Positions 54,062 through 64,000 of a stretch of 64,000 nucleotides of DNA are shown here, piece by piece. Position 1 is the first letter of the stretch. The number at the start of each line of letters is the position of its first letter. The translations under genes were made by a program, and so were the position numbers. The notes under the pieces are model-generated. The model was not told where the DNA came from and ran no database searches. It was given only the letters and a program-made list of their open reading frames with translations. The stretch lies in the NCBI GenBank assembly GCA_949987705.1, contig OX465282.1:83440070-83504069 (forward strand), given 5' to 3'. Origin of the DNA: Thereva unica (lineage: Eukaryota > Arthropoda > Insecta > Diptera > Therevidae).

Positions 54062-56306
54062 TTAGGGGCGATAATATCTAGTCATTTCATCACGACTTTT
54101 TTGCAGCTTAGATACATGTAGTGATCTTACATGCGAAGCATAACTGGAGAGATCATTGCTTACTTGTTGGGACGTTACCTGATATTGCTCATGATACGTA
54201 GTATATAGTTTGAGCAGAGTGTTACGATCCGTAGGAAGACCTTCTTGCTGGATCGAAATTAAGAGGCTCGTCCTGGTCTTACCATTAATGCATGTAGAGT
54301 CGGGTTTATCGTGCATATAAGCTAGAAAGAGTCTTACGTTATCGTAGATCCTACTTTCTCTAAGACGAGAAAGTAAGTACCGACCATCTGGGGAGTCTGC
54401 AGAAATCAAAGTGTTTTTCACAACCGGAGGTTGTAAAGGGTCCAAGAAGTGAGGTTTGACGGCTGTGATGATATTTTTAGAAGAACCTGCCTGGATTGAT
54501 GTATTTTTTGTGGCTGTACTTGGTTCCGAGATAATGACAGAAGGGTTGTTGTTAGGAATTTCGTTCACATCGGCATAAGAATGACCGCCTACGATAATGT
54601 GGCTACGGGAAAAATTAGGATATGGACCTGTTTTATTCTTTATTGCTGTAGTGACGACATGAGGTGATGTATTAGTTGTATTAGTACTACGAGTGGTATT
54701 ATAAATATTGCGGGAAGTAGGTGATAGAAAGGGAACATTAATTTTAGTAGTGGTGTTAGTAGTTTTAGTTTTATTATGTGCGCTATTTACATTTGCACTT
54801 GGACTAATTCTACTCTGAGTTGTTTTAGACTTAGACTTAGTTTTAGTATTTGTTAGTGTCTTATTTCTAAAAATCTTAGATTTGCTACTTGAGTTGGAAT
54901 TCCACCGACGGACGTAGAGTTAAATTCTTCCATCTGAAAGAGTCCGATGTTGCATTGAAGAACAGCCATTCGTATCTATTGGGCATGCATACTTTAAAGT
55001 TCTTTATTGATATTTTACGGGACGGCACAATTTTACAACTGCATAGCTCAATAGAGAAACGAGTTTTAAAAAGATTGTATACCCAAGTGGAATCTGCTTG
55101 GACTGGTGCTTCTCTCAGGAAATAAGCAGATACGCTATCCACGCGTGTTGATTGTTTAAGCGTGCCTCTCTTACTGCTTCGGGATACATCGTGGAGCTGT
55201 TTCCTATCCTTTCCTGGTCGCGTTTTCTTTTTTGCATTCGCTGCTCTAATTTTATCCAACCTAATTTTCCATTCATCAACGGACCAAGTTGTTCCAAATT
55301 GATGTATATATTCTTGAGGAAGGTGAATAGGTGGAAGATTCCGAGTTATTGATTGTATAGAGAGAGTTTGAGTGTGTAGCTGGGTTAAATTAGGAGGGCC
55401 AAGTTCAAAATTATCGCTGCAGCTAGTTCTTGTTCTGGGCTGTTGAACTCTTTCTAGTTCATCTAGAAGAGAAGTTATTTCCTCTGCCCGATCAGGGTTC
55501 GCAATCGCTTCGTCTGTTTGGGTGGGTGGCTTTCTATTGTCGACATTATTAAGTGATCCAAGGTAGGACAGCTCGGTTTCCAAAAGATTAAAATGTTTTC
55601 TCAGGTCATCCTTAAGTTCCCATATCTTGTCGTCAAGGAGAGAGAATTTTTCGAAACATTCGGTGGCTTTTGAAATTAGATGAATCAGTTCGTCATTTTG
55701 GCAGCCACTATCCGAGGTGAGCTTAATTTTTTTTAAGCTTGAATTGATGGTGTTAAGCTCAAACTTGATGAAATTGGATAATTCGTTGACAATATTATCG
55801 CTTGGCTTCGATAGATTGTCAAGTTTCGACTTGATTACCTCGTAATTTCTGATGTAGCTCTGGTAATTATCTTCTGTGCGATCAACGGAGCCCGAAAGCT
55901 CATCAATATTTTGTAGTACGAGCTGTGTGTTCTTTTCGGAGCTATGGGCTTTGGCCTTACAAGTTTCTAAGTCTTCTTTCATTTCATTAACCGTCTCAGA
56001 CAAGCTAATTAGATTATTATTATTAGTCTTTATTGCTAATAATACATGTGTAAGGTTTATTGACTTGCAGTCGGCACAGAAGAATTTAAAAGATTTTTTA
56101 AATTCGTTTAAATATCTTGCAGCAGTAGAGGAAAGCCCAATACAAGATGTATGGAAATAATTATCACAGATTCCGTTGCATGCTATTAATTCGCCTTCGT
56201 CAGCAGAAGAATTAACGGCGCGGCATGTATCACTTTGGCACTTATACATGTCGAACGAATGAAATGATGACACAATTAATGTTATGTTATAATTATGATT
56301 ACACAA
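54062..56306 (-). pseudogene. LINE copy B ORF1 with PHD finger and coiled coil
   Basis: The protein begins with a PHD-type zinc finger (CQSDTCRAVNSSADEGELIA, then ICDNYFHTSC and FFCADCKS, a C4HC3 pattern) at about residues 22-80. A long coiled coil follows (SLSETVNEMKEDLETCKAKA to residue 260), then VSAYFLREAPVQADSTWVYN..FKVCMPNRYEW, a fold I associate with ORF1 C-terminal domains. A stop at 54885 or a frameshift near 54900 separates the Ser/Lys/Thr-rich remainder (SSSKSKIFRNKTLTN..) and the conserved end DKPDSTCINGKTRTSLLISI to RYYRP (54062). PHD-bearing ORF1 is known in CR1-type LINEs; it is thought to act in RNA or chromatin binding. Confidence 0.8.
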
Positions 56307-56330
56307 TTAATGGTATGAGTTCAAAATCCA

Positions 56331-57370
56331 AATGAAATTTAGCTGCGGCAACCGATGAGAAATTAGGTTTTATTTATTATTTTAACTTATTTTTTCTTGA
56401 TTATAGATAATTTAAGACACACAAGAACTTTCACTGTCACTAAATCGTTATATGTAATTAAAAGGGAGGTTTAAATTAAAGATTATGTCAATAGAGGCGA
56501 AAAACGGTAGAGAAGCCGGACAACACGACTGTATCGGTCGACAGTTAAAACAAACTAAATTGTTGATATTAGAGTTATCATATTATAATTAAACAAGGGT
56601 TATCGTCATATAACATTTAGTTATTACATATAACATTTAGTTAATATTTTACTTAATTATAATTTTTTTTGTGGGATTCGTTTGTAAATTCCACTGGAAC
56701 TTATGATTGTATGTGTTTGTACAAAGCGGGGAGTACTGGTACCATTACTGCGCGTTTTTTTTTTGTTTTCTTTAGTCTTCATACATATGTACCTATGATA
56801 ATGATGTATTAATTTTGTTGAATTTGAGCGTTTAATTTGATATCTGACAAGGATCTGTAGTTATTGTCGTGGAAGTTTGACGTAGATTATTATTCATTGT
56901 ATTGTTTGTTATGATGATTGTTCCTGTAATAGACAGGATTATTAAATGATTATAAATAGAATGTCCGTGTGTTAGATTTTTTTTGTGGAATGGTTGGGGC
57001 GGATGTCATTTCTTTTCAGGGTTCCTAAATAGTGCATTTTCCTGAAGCTGATAGTCTTCAATACTATGAGCTGTCAGGGAAACGGATTGCAATGACACGG
57101 CTCAGGCGAGGCCCGAGGGATGATTGGAACTGAAGATGAATTTGCCTAGTCACAGGTAAGTGGTGAACCATACTGCGTATAGGCCCGGCCACACACTCCA
57201 CGACCCCCCGGCGAGCTAGTGAACTCCGTGTGGCCGGCCTAGGAGTTCCGGAATTTTTTTTCTTATGTATGGTATTGACTCCTTGGTCATGCTTTTCCGG
57301 GCTTCTGGCTAGGGGGCAATACCTCGCATAAGTGGCGCCCAATATATAGTCGCGCCATTATGCCCTTACA
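56331..57370. other. Right noncoding part of the LTR-like element
   Basis: No gene. GC content rises at 57060-57340. The 57180-57250 segment holds an inverted GGCCGG..CCGGCC pair (GGCCCGGCCACACAC and GTGTGGCCGGCC). Confidence 0.45.
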
Positions 57371-58165
57371 ATCTTATCTTTAACAAATCGCTCTCGTTGG
57401 GAAGTTTCCCAAATTTCTGGAAGAAATTCTTCTTAACACCAATCCATAAATCATCCGACAAGAAATTAGTGGATAATTATAGGGGCATTGCTATCCTATC
57501 CACAAATCCTAAACTCTTCGAAAAGCTTGTGCACGACAAGATTGCACCACTTATAGATCCTAACATTAACGAGCAACAACACGGTTTCAGAAAGGGGCGT
57601 TCGACCACTTCAAATCTAATGATTCTTATCTCTGAACTCTTATGTGGTATGGAGAACGGCCATCAAATTGATGCTATCTACACGGACTTTAGCAAGGCCT
57701 TTGATCGTGTGGACCACCATATTTTGATTACTAAGTTATTCAAATTTGGAATTAACGGCCGTGCCCTGGAATGGATAAAATCATATCTTAGCGGTAGAAC
57801 TCAGGTCGTCAGATTTCAAGGATTCTTATCCCAAGAAATCGAAGTTACTTCCGGTGTCCCCCAGGGAAGTCATCTTGGTCCGCTCTTGTTTAACATCTTT
57901 ATCTCCGATCTGTCTCACAAATTAAATAATATACCACATCTCTTTTATGCAGACGACCTGAAAATATATTGTGTATAACACCAATGAGTTGCAACTTAAC
58001 ACTAGCAAATGCCATGCAATAACCTTCTCCCGGAAAAAAAGCGTACAACTGCAGCAATACTATCTTGACAACAAGTTATTAAACCATGTTGATCAAATCG
58101 TAGACCTAGGCGTTGTCTTAGATAATAAGTTAAACTTTAACCTATACTACGATAGTATTACCAGC
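57371..58165 (+). pseudogene. CR1-like LINE copy A, part 3: reverse transcriptase
   Basis: The frame resumes SLSLGSFPNFWKKFFLTPIH, GIAILSTNPKLFEKLVHDKI, QQHGFRKGRSTTSNLMILIS, IDAIYTDFSKAFDRVDHHIL, GVPQGSHLGPLLFNIFISDL and LFYADDLKIYC (57970), so catalytic YADD is intact. A stop and a small deletion follow, then NELQLNTSKCHAITFSRKKS, VDLGVVLDNKLNFNLYYDSI and an abrupt end at about 58165 (GTATTACC). The LINE 3' tail is missing in the window, so something replaced or displaced it. Confidence 0.85.
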
Positions 58166-59094
58166 GAGCAATAATAACAAGAGTGATTAGGTAGAGCTCA
58201 AGGCCAAGTAAAAGAGTTAAACATATGAAAGAGATAAACCATAATATTAAGTAAAAATTCTCAAAAAAAAAACAAACGCGAGATGGTCATACACTAAAAG
58301 CAAAAAGCACTGGAGTATGAAGGAAACGGAAGATGTTCCTTTTTCCCCTATTGGAAGGTTTACATTCAAATGGAAGTAACATTGGAACAAAGCACGTTTA
58401 GTCGGTATAAATGTTAAGAATGTATGCGTTAAAATTTCGTGTTGGTACAGCATTTCTGTTATTTCACTTACAGTTGCATTGTCAGTAAAAAAAGCGGAGC
58501 ACGTGTAGTCGGTATAAATGTTGAGAATGTATGCGTTAAAATTTCGTGTTGGTACAGCATTTTTATAGTTATCCAGTGTACTTATAAAGTGCATATTTAA
58601 AAACGTCTTTATTAAGACGATTTATAAAAGTGATTTTAATTAACATTGAGAGTGACTTACATTATCATATAGAAGTGAACCAATTAAATTTGAGTGAGAG
58701 TAGATTTAAAAACGTGAATTAACGTTTTAAATAAAATAACAATATTAATAATATTTATAACAATTGTGAGTATTAAAATATTGAAAAATGTCTTTATTAA
58801 GAAGACGTACAATGAGTGTCATAAGTGAGTTAACATCAAAAATGTTATACTTCAACTTCAATATCTCAAGATTACAAACTCATGGAAGAACGTACACCTT
58901 GATTTGAAATCTTCCGATATCATTAACCAAAAGATTTATAAACAAATATGAAAAAGTCCGTTTTTAGTGTTGAGGTATTGAAGTTGAATATTGAATTTTT
59001 AAGTGTTGACACAGTTTTAACGCTCACTGTTCATATTATAATTCAAATAATTGTGTAAAAACTATTTAGAAACGAATTTATGAAAGTGGATTTA
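58166..59094. other. Noncoding stretch with a spaced direct repeat
   Basis: No gene. A 64-bp block starting AGCACGT(T/G)TAGTCGGTATA occurs at 58391-58454 and 58498-58561, 107 bases apart with two or three differences. ACGTCTTTATTAAGA-like phrases recur at 58601 and 58786. This may be the front part of an element interrupting LINE copy A. Confidence 0.5.
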
Positions 59095-59096
59095 TA

Positions 59097-60928
59097 CAGG
59101 GTATACCCGCTAAGTTTACAAAGCGGCCGGCTGTTGATAAGTAATTCTTAATCTGTCTGGTGGAGTTTGACTCTTTACGTTATTATCGCAGCAGTTAAAA
59201 AGAATCAACCAAACCTGCATAAAGCTGGGCTAATTGGTTTTATTGGTTGGACAAACAAGAAATCGTGTGAGCAGGAGGAAATGGTAACGGTTTAGCCATT
59301 AGGGCGTTTTGAATTTTTTTTCTAGATTTTTTCATATCACCCTATATTTATGTAATACTATAACCTATTTTAATGAATAAGGCATCAGTGTACGCTGGAT
59401 ACTCCTACCTATTTCACACTACCAACAAATATGTAGTTAAACTACAACTTTTTCCCAAAATTAGAAAGCTTGGAGTAGCTCCTATGAATAATGTTGAAAG
59501 TGTTTATACTACGGCCTTTACTATTAAGTTATAACAAATTTTGACGCTAATTATGTATTAGTAGGAACTTTTCGACATAAGCTTATAGGCTAGTCGGCGA
59601 GGCATTTGCATGGTCATTTTGGCCCATAGGCGAGATTATTATTGGAATCGATTCGTTTCAGAGTATAGTTTGACACCCTAAGTTTGCCCACAATTTGGTT
59701 CACCGCATAACTTTTTAATAAATTTATTGTGAATAAAACAGGCAATTTTTTTTTCCTGGCAACTTTTAGAATAACATATTTTTTGGGAAAGCCCTTCGTA
59801 ATGAAATTCTCTAAAAAATAAGCCCTGTTAGAAGTCCCTAGGTGCAAGTGTGATCTTGCAAACAGCTTCCAAAGTGTTGAATTCACGTGACTTTCACTAT
59901 TTGTTTACAGATGGCTGAAAATTCTTATAGGTAGTGTTTATGTAGTCCCGGCAATGTACAAACAATTTCAATAACGTCGGTTCACTACTATTGGAGTAAT
60001 AAACCATCAACTTCTTTCTTTACCATTGCTGCCAATTTTTGTGAGATTGGTTTATAATTGGGAAATTCATTTAGAAAACTTAAAAACCAATTGAAAATGA
60101 CACCCCGTTGGAATTTTTGGAAAATCACAAATCGATTTTATGGTTGTCTACGTACGTACCTACCTTTTTATACGGGACATCAATAACCATACTTGTTATA
60201 TTTTTACTTTAGAAAATTAGCTTCTGCATATCTAAAAGTTGCTATTTTTTAAAAATAATGAATGGATAACAATGTAGGAACGTTTTTCACAGTGAGATGT
60301 TTCTAATCTCGTATAAAATGGGAGTTGCTTAGAAAACCTCATAAAATCGACAAAATTTGCGAAAAAGTCGCAGTCAAATCACGTGAATTCGTTGGTTGTT
60401 GAATGATATTAGTTCCGTTTTTAGCCAAATGTTCACGGGTAACGATGACGTTGTGCGACGGTGTGTTATCGTGGTGCAAGGTGCGGCCCACAAATCCGGT
60501 CTTTTTGGCGAATTGCTTCACGCAAGGGTCTCAAAACCCCCAAATAATACTCCATGTTGACGGTCTGACCTTGTGGAAGGATTTATGATACACTACACCC
60601 TTGTAATCCTTTGTAATCGATGTCGATGTCCTGCCACTGCGTTCACTGATAAACGACTGTTTTCTTCTGAATATCATTGCCGAAACACTTCTCTATCATT
60701 GCCGTCGCATCAATTTTTAATGCAAAATTTAGTATAAACTCGTTGTTGCAAATTCAATTCTATTTTTACAATTGGACAAAATCGAAAACTTGCACCAAGC
60801 AGATGTACTTAATACGGCGTCACTTTAACAATAAGTAAAACGCCTTACTCCTATGACTGTTACCATTACCCTCCCCCGCCATTCATTGTTTGTCCAACCA
60901 AAGCCGGCCGCTTTACGGGTATACCCTG
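59097..60928 (-). mobile_element. Mariner-family transposon, decayed
   Basis: CAGGGTATACCCGCTAAGTT at the left and, inverted, CAGGGTATACCCGTAAAGCG at the right, flanked by TA (59095-59096, 60929-60930). The second block GCGGCCGGCT is shared too, as is TTGGTTGGACAAACAA/TTGTTTGTCCAACCAA further in. Length is 1832 bp. A transposase remnant lies on the minus strand. Confidence 0.85.
60339..60521 (-). pseudogene. Mariner transposase fragment
   Basis: The minus strand encodes KTGFVGRTLHHDNTPSHNVI..HLAKNGTNIIQQPTNSRDLT. HHDNTPSH corresponds to the HDNAP(S/R)H block with the second catalytic Asp, and SRDL to the S(P)DL block near the third. The sequence on both sides is frameshifted. The gene is a relic within the 59097-60928 element. 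Confidence 0.85.
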
Positions 60929-61038
60929 TATATTATAATTAAAATAATTGTGATAAGATAAATAGGAAATTTGCTTTTGAACTGTTTATTGTATTTTGAA
61001 AGTGGAAAGTGGGAATTCATTAATAATTAATCTAAAAC

Positions 61039-63400
61039 ATGAGCCCGCTAAGGTATCAGTGTGTAGTTGAAAATTGTATTTGGGATAAGAAGCAGCCGTT
61101 ATTCCAGTTTCCAAAAGACGAAAATGGGTAAGTACACTTTGTATGTACATATATGTAATGACGGAAATTATTTACATAATAATTATTCCAAACAGCGCAT
61201 TGCTTTGGCTTCAAATAATAGGCAAAGAGCATTTGCTTAACGACGTCAAAAAGCAAAACTCCATAAAGATTTGTGGAGCACATTTCTCCAGCGAAATGTT
61301 GAACAAAAACGGACGTCGCCTTCGACCTGGAGCTATTCCAAATTGCCAACTCAACAAAAGCCGTTCTGATTTGGAACTATTTTGGTATTTTATTTCACAT
61401 GTCAATGTAATATTACTTCTTTATAGATTAAGACAAGGACTAATCTTCTCTTTCTTTTCTTTCTTTTTTCGCTATTTCTAATTATTTCAACATATCCATT
61501 ACTATCCATACCATACCTATTTTCTTTTTCTTTCTTTATCTTTCCACATTTTTATCATTTTAACATTTGCCTTACCTATCCATTTCATTCTTCATTTCTT
61601 ATTTTCGTTCGTTGAAATTTTTGTTGCGTGTAATATAGGAAATTAATTTGACAGATAAAGAAACCATGAGAGCCGAACCGAAAGAGGAAACTATTTTGAC
61701 AGACGAAAACTTAGGAGAAGATCAACCAGCCATCTTCACAAATCTGGATAGTCAAAAGGAGGAGACTATCGCAGAATGCGATGCCCGGAAAATTGAAGTG
61801 CTTTCAGTAATAAATTTACCAAATCGCAATGATAAACCGAAGAACGTAGCATTGAAAAGAAATTTACAATGGGAAGACAGAGAGGAAAACATTCCCAAAC
61901 CAAAGAAGAGAAAAGTCATTGCCACCACCCAAACTGAGCGTTCATTATCACTATGTACGCCCAGAAAAAGTAAATTGAAAGAACAGATAAAAGAGCTTCA
62001 GAAGCAAATTGAAGAAAAAAATAAAATTATAAGCACCCTACAAAAGAAAAGAACAAGGGAAAGCTTATACGTGAGGCACATGATTTGCTACCAAAAGACT
62101 TAGCAAAATTTGTTGAATGCCAAATTAAAAATTCCATGAGGAAAAAGAAAGGTCAATATTATGAACATGACCTAAAGCAGTCTGCGTTAAGCTTATACTT
62201 TTTAGCGCCCACTGCTTATAATTTTTTGGCGAAAACAATAATATTACCAGCTGCATCAACGTTAAGGAGTTATGTAAAAAGCTGGCCTTCAGGGCCAGGA
62301 TTAAATGATGCTTACTTCAAAGCATTACAGCTTAAAATAGAAACACTGCCAGAAATAGCAAAATATTGCATAGTTGCGTTTGACGAAATGGCAATTAAAG
62401 AAAACCTGTTCTACGATAGAAAGAAAGGTGAGATTATAGGCCTCGAAGATAACGGACTAACAAAAAATAACTTGGTAGCCAAAAATGCTTTTGTTTTGAT
62501 GGCCAGAGGCATAACCCATAATTATAAACATTTCTTGGGTTATATTTTCGTTAACACGACTTGTCCCAGTGCTCAAGCAAGAGACTTAGTACTAGAAACA
62601 ATAAATAAATTGCAACAAGTTGGGCTTCATCGGCAGGCTATAGTATGCGACCAAGGATCAAACTTTATTGGAGTCGCAAAATTATTAAATATTACTGCAG
62701 CGAAAACATCATTTCAAGTAAATCATGAGGATATATTATTCTTCTTTGATCCGCCACACTTAATAAAGAGTTTAAGAAACAATTTACTTACGAAAAATTT
62801 CTTGTTTGAAAAATATAAAACTGCAAAGTGGCAAGATATAAGAAAATTTGCAGAATGGGACAGAGAGCACACTTTCAGGTTAGCTCCCAAACTAAGCCCA
62901 GAGCATATAAATCCGAATTCATTTCAAAAAATGAAAGTAAAATTAGCTACGCAGGTGATTAGTGCAAGTGTGGCAGCAGGAATTTACACACAAGTCAGCA
63001 CAAATCAATGCTCTTTAACGGCTATTTATACAGCCGAGCTTCTAGAAAAATTTGATACATTGTTTGATATTTTCAACTCTTTAACATTTTCGGAAGCAAA
63101 AGAGTTCAGAAGACCTTTTAACGGAACAGGAAAGCAATTGGATCATTTAACCAATATGCAAAAGTTCTTGCGAGAGTTAAGAATTGTAGACAAACAGAAC
63201 AAGGACGTTACAAATTCCGTTAAGTTCGTAATGGGGTGGCAAATTGCTATTACTAGCCTATTAAGTCTACAGGAAAAACTGAAATCCAAAGGAATAGATT
63301 TTCTTCTAAGAAGAAATCTAAATCAAGACGGGCTGGAAAATGGCTTCGCATTAATCCGACGTCGAGGAGGTAGTAATCATAACCCCACGGCGCACAGTGG
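61039..63400 (+). pseudogene. P-element-type transposase with THAP domain, one frameshift, 3'-truncated
   Basis: Exon 1 (61039-61127) reads MSPLRYQCVVENCIWDKKQP and ends at GTAAGT. Exon 2 from about 61196 continues ALLWLQIIG, ICGAHFSSEM and RRLRPGAIPNC, together a C2CH THAP zinc finger. A third exon after an acceptor at about 61638 gives a Glu/Lys-rich linker and coiled coil (KLKEQIKELQKQIEEKNKII). A frameshift in an A-rich run near 62045-62060 separates it from the open 62085-63437 frame. That frame has KGQYYEHDLKQSALSLYFLA, the RNase-H-like core with Asp in CIVAFDEMAIKENLFYD and Asp in AIVCDQGSNFIGVAKLL, a GTP-binding-like insertion region, and NQDGLENGFALIRRRGGSNH with the Glu. It is cut at HSG by another element (about 63398). 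Order and motifs match P-element/THAP9 transposases. Confidence 0.85.
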
Positions 63401-64000
63401 GCTAGATTCTAAAAAAAGTGGACAAAAATCAAAATAAAAATTTTTTAATTGCCCTTTTCTATAGGAATTATTTTATAGAGGTGGATCCCCTGGACGTTTT
63501 TCCGAAAAATGGGGCGGGTAGCTTTAAAGCCTGCGGATCTGAGGCATTCCGAAGTTAGATACTTTGGACATATCTGCATTTGCGTGTCTTCACCGCGAAA
63601 AACACTTCCTACGTTAAATCCCAATAACTTTATATCTGAGTGTGTAATATTAATTAAGTTCAATGGAGAGTGATCCTGAAGGTATGTAGAAAATTTTTAT
63701 GTGTTTTACCGTTATAAAATAATAATACATGCTAATATAAGAGAATGATCAATAACCACGAAAAAAAATTTTTTTTTTTTTTTTAATAATTAGCCTTAAA
63801 TTGTAAAAATAGTTTATTGCCCACTACCGCCCGGCATAGTTTTAACGCGATTTTGTAGGAAATTCTTTATATAATGAGAATTCGAAAGATTTGGGTGCCA
63901 AAACTTGCCAATTCATATTTTGTACGGCGTGAATCGCGTGCTTTCGTGAAAAAACGTTAAAACTCGTACGTAGTGTTACCATGTGAAATTTTCGGAAAAA
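63398..64000 (+). mobile_element. Start of an unidentified transposon, runs off the window
   Basis: The P-type transposase frame ends abruptly at CACAGTGGGCTAGATTCTAA. CAGTGGGCTAGA resembles a DNA-transposon terminus. At 63664 a short possible first exon, MESDPE, ends at GTATGT. No right end or target duplication is inside the window, so the class is unknown. Confidence 0.4.

Larger units (their letters stand above)
51009..56330 (-). mobile_element. CR1-like LINE copy B, nearly full length
   Basis: The minus-strand element has ORF1 (PHD finger) from 56306, ORF2 from about 54010, and a 3' end with a TAAA microsatellite at about 51009-51020. It lies inside the LTR-like element and so is younger than copy A, which that element interrupts. 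Few breaks are present. The target duplication was not identified. Confidence 0.85.
50091..57370. mobile_element. LTR-like element (TG..CA, ATCT duplication) split by LINE copy B
   Basis: TGTAACGGTCGG at the left and CCCTTACA at the right are bounded by ATCT at 50087-50090 and 57371-57374. Removal restores PLHL-IFNKS of copy A. Without the nested LINE about 1.9 kb remains, with no gag or pol coding. A TGGCGCCCAA phrase at 57333 looks like a tRNA-Lys primer-binding site. I cannot decide between a long solo LTR and a deleted element; internal repeats between the two outer parts were not evident by eye. Confidence 0.6.

Noticed and set aside
57180..57260. Intrinsic terminator-like GC hairpin
   Set aside because: Bacterial-style terminators do not apply here; it is an inverted GGCCGG pair in an LTR-like sequence.
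59614..59886. 90-residue minus-strand protein inside the mariner element
   Set aside because: No match to mariner transposase or any family I know; it lies in the decayed interior and is probably chance.
63445..63663. 72-residue minus-strand protein near the right edge
   Set aside because: Opposite strand of the probable 5' end of an inserted transposon; no family recognised.

Overview
The window is eukaryotic, AT-rich DNA, almost certainly from an insect. It has short spliced exons with GT-AG introns, Jockey- and CR1-like LINEs, a Gypsy-type retrovirus whose envelope has the cleavage-site layout of baculovirus-F-like errantiviruses, a Penelope element, BEL/Pao, Tc1, mariner, Harbinger, Mutator-like and P-type transposons, and many palindromic MITEs. 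I see no ordinary host gene that I can defend, no rRNA and no CRISPR. It reads as a heterochromatin-like transposon graveyard with nested insertions. Many junctions can be placed to the base because the disrupted reading frame resumes once the insert and one target-site copy are discounted.

Layout. 1-1945: wreck of a multicopy gene with a nuclease-like core and a Cys-rich CXC tail. 2827-3009: C-terminal scrap of another transposase-like gene. 3941-5452: dead DUF7869/integrase-like gene split by a 209-bp TA-flanked MITE. 6515-20053: one Jockey-like LINE insertion with a 14-bp target duplication and a twin-priming-type internal inversion. It carries a 7.86-kb Gypsy/errantivirus-like provirus (LTRs about 99.6 % identical, minus strand) and two MITEs. 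21186-24139: a Harbinger-type MITE, a second copy of a 99-bp hairpin element, and a CR1-like LINE 3' end with two nested inverted-repeat elements. 24841-26540: internally deleted DDE_Tnp_4 gene. 27903-29340: dead Tc1 element. 29881-31176: 25/50-bp satellite with a 350-bp higher-order repeat. 31834-33621: foldback-like element.

35217-40037: spliced, dead multicopy gene of unknown family cut by a Penelope element (with a hammerhead-like motif) and by a 753-bp TIR element. 40850-42300: ruined BEL/Pao pol. 42390-45540: Mutator-like transposase gene. About 45618-58165: an old CR1-like LINE (copy A, plus strand) invaded by an apparently intact 2.67-kb Harbinger transposon (46737-49410, both proteins open across spliced exons) and by a TG..CA LTR-like element (50091-57370). 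A younger, nearly full-length CR1-like copy (B, minus strand) sits inside the latter. 59097-60928: dead mariner. 61039-63400: THAP-domain P-element-type transposase gene, one frameshift, truncated by another element that runs off the window.

The strongest biological signals are the intact Harbinger pair, the young envelope-bearing provirus, and the dated insertion stratigraphy, including a twin-primed LINE confirmed by its target-site duplication. No gene cluster outside known mobile-element classes was found; the least characterised pieces are the 1-1945 and 35217-40037 families, the 99-bp hairpin family and the satellite.
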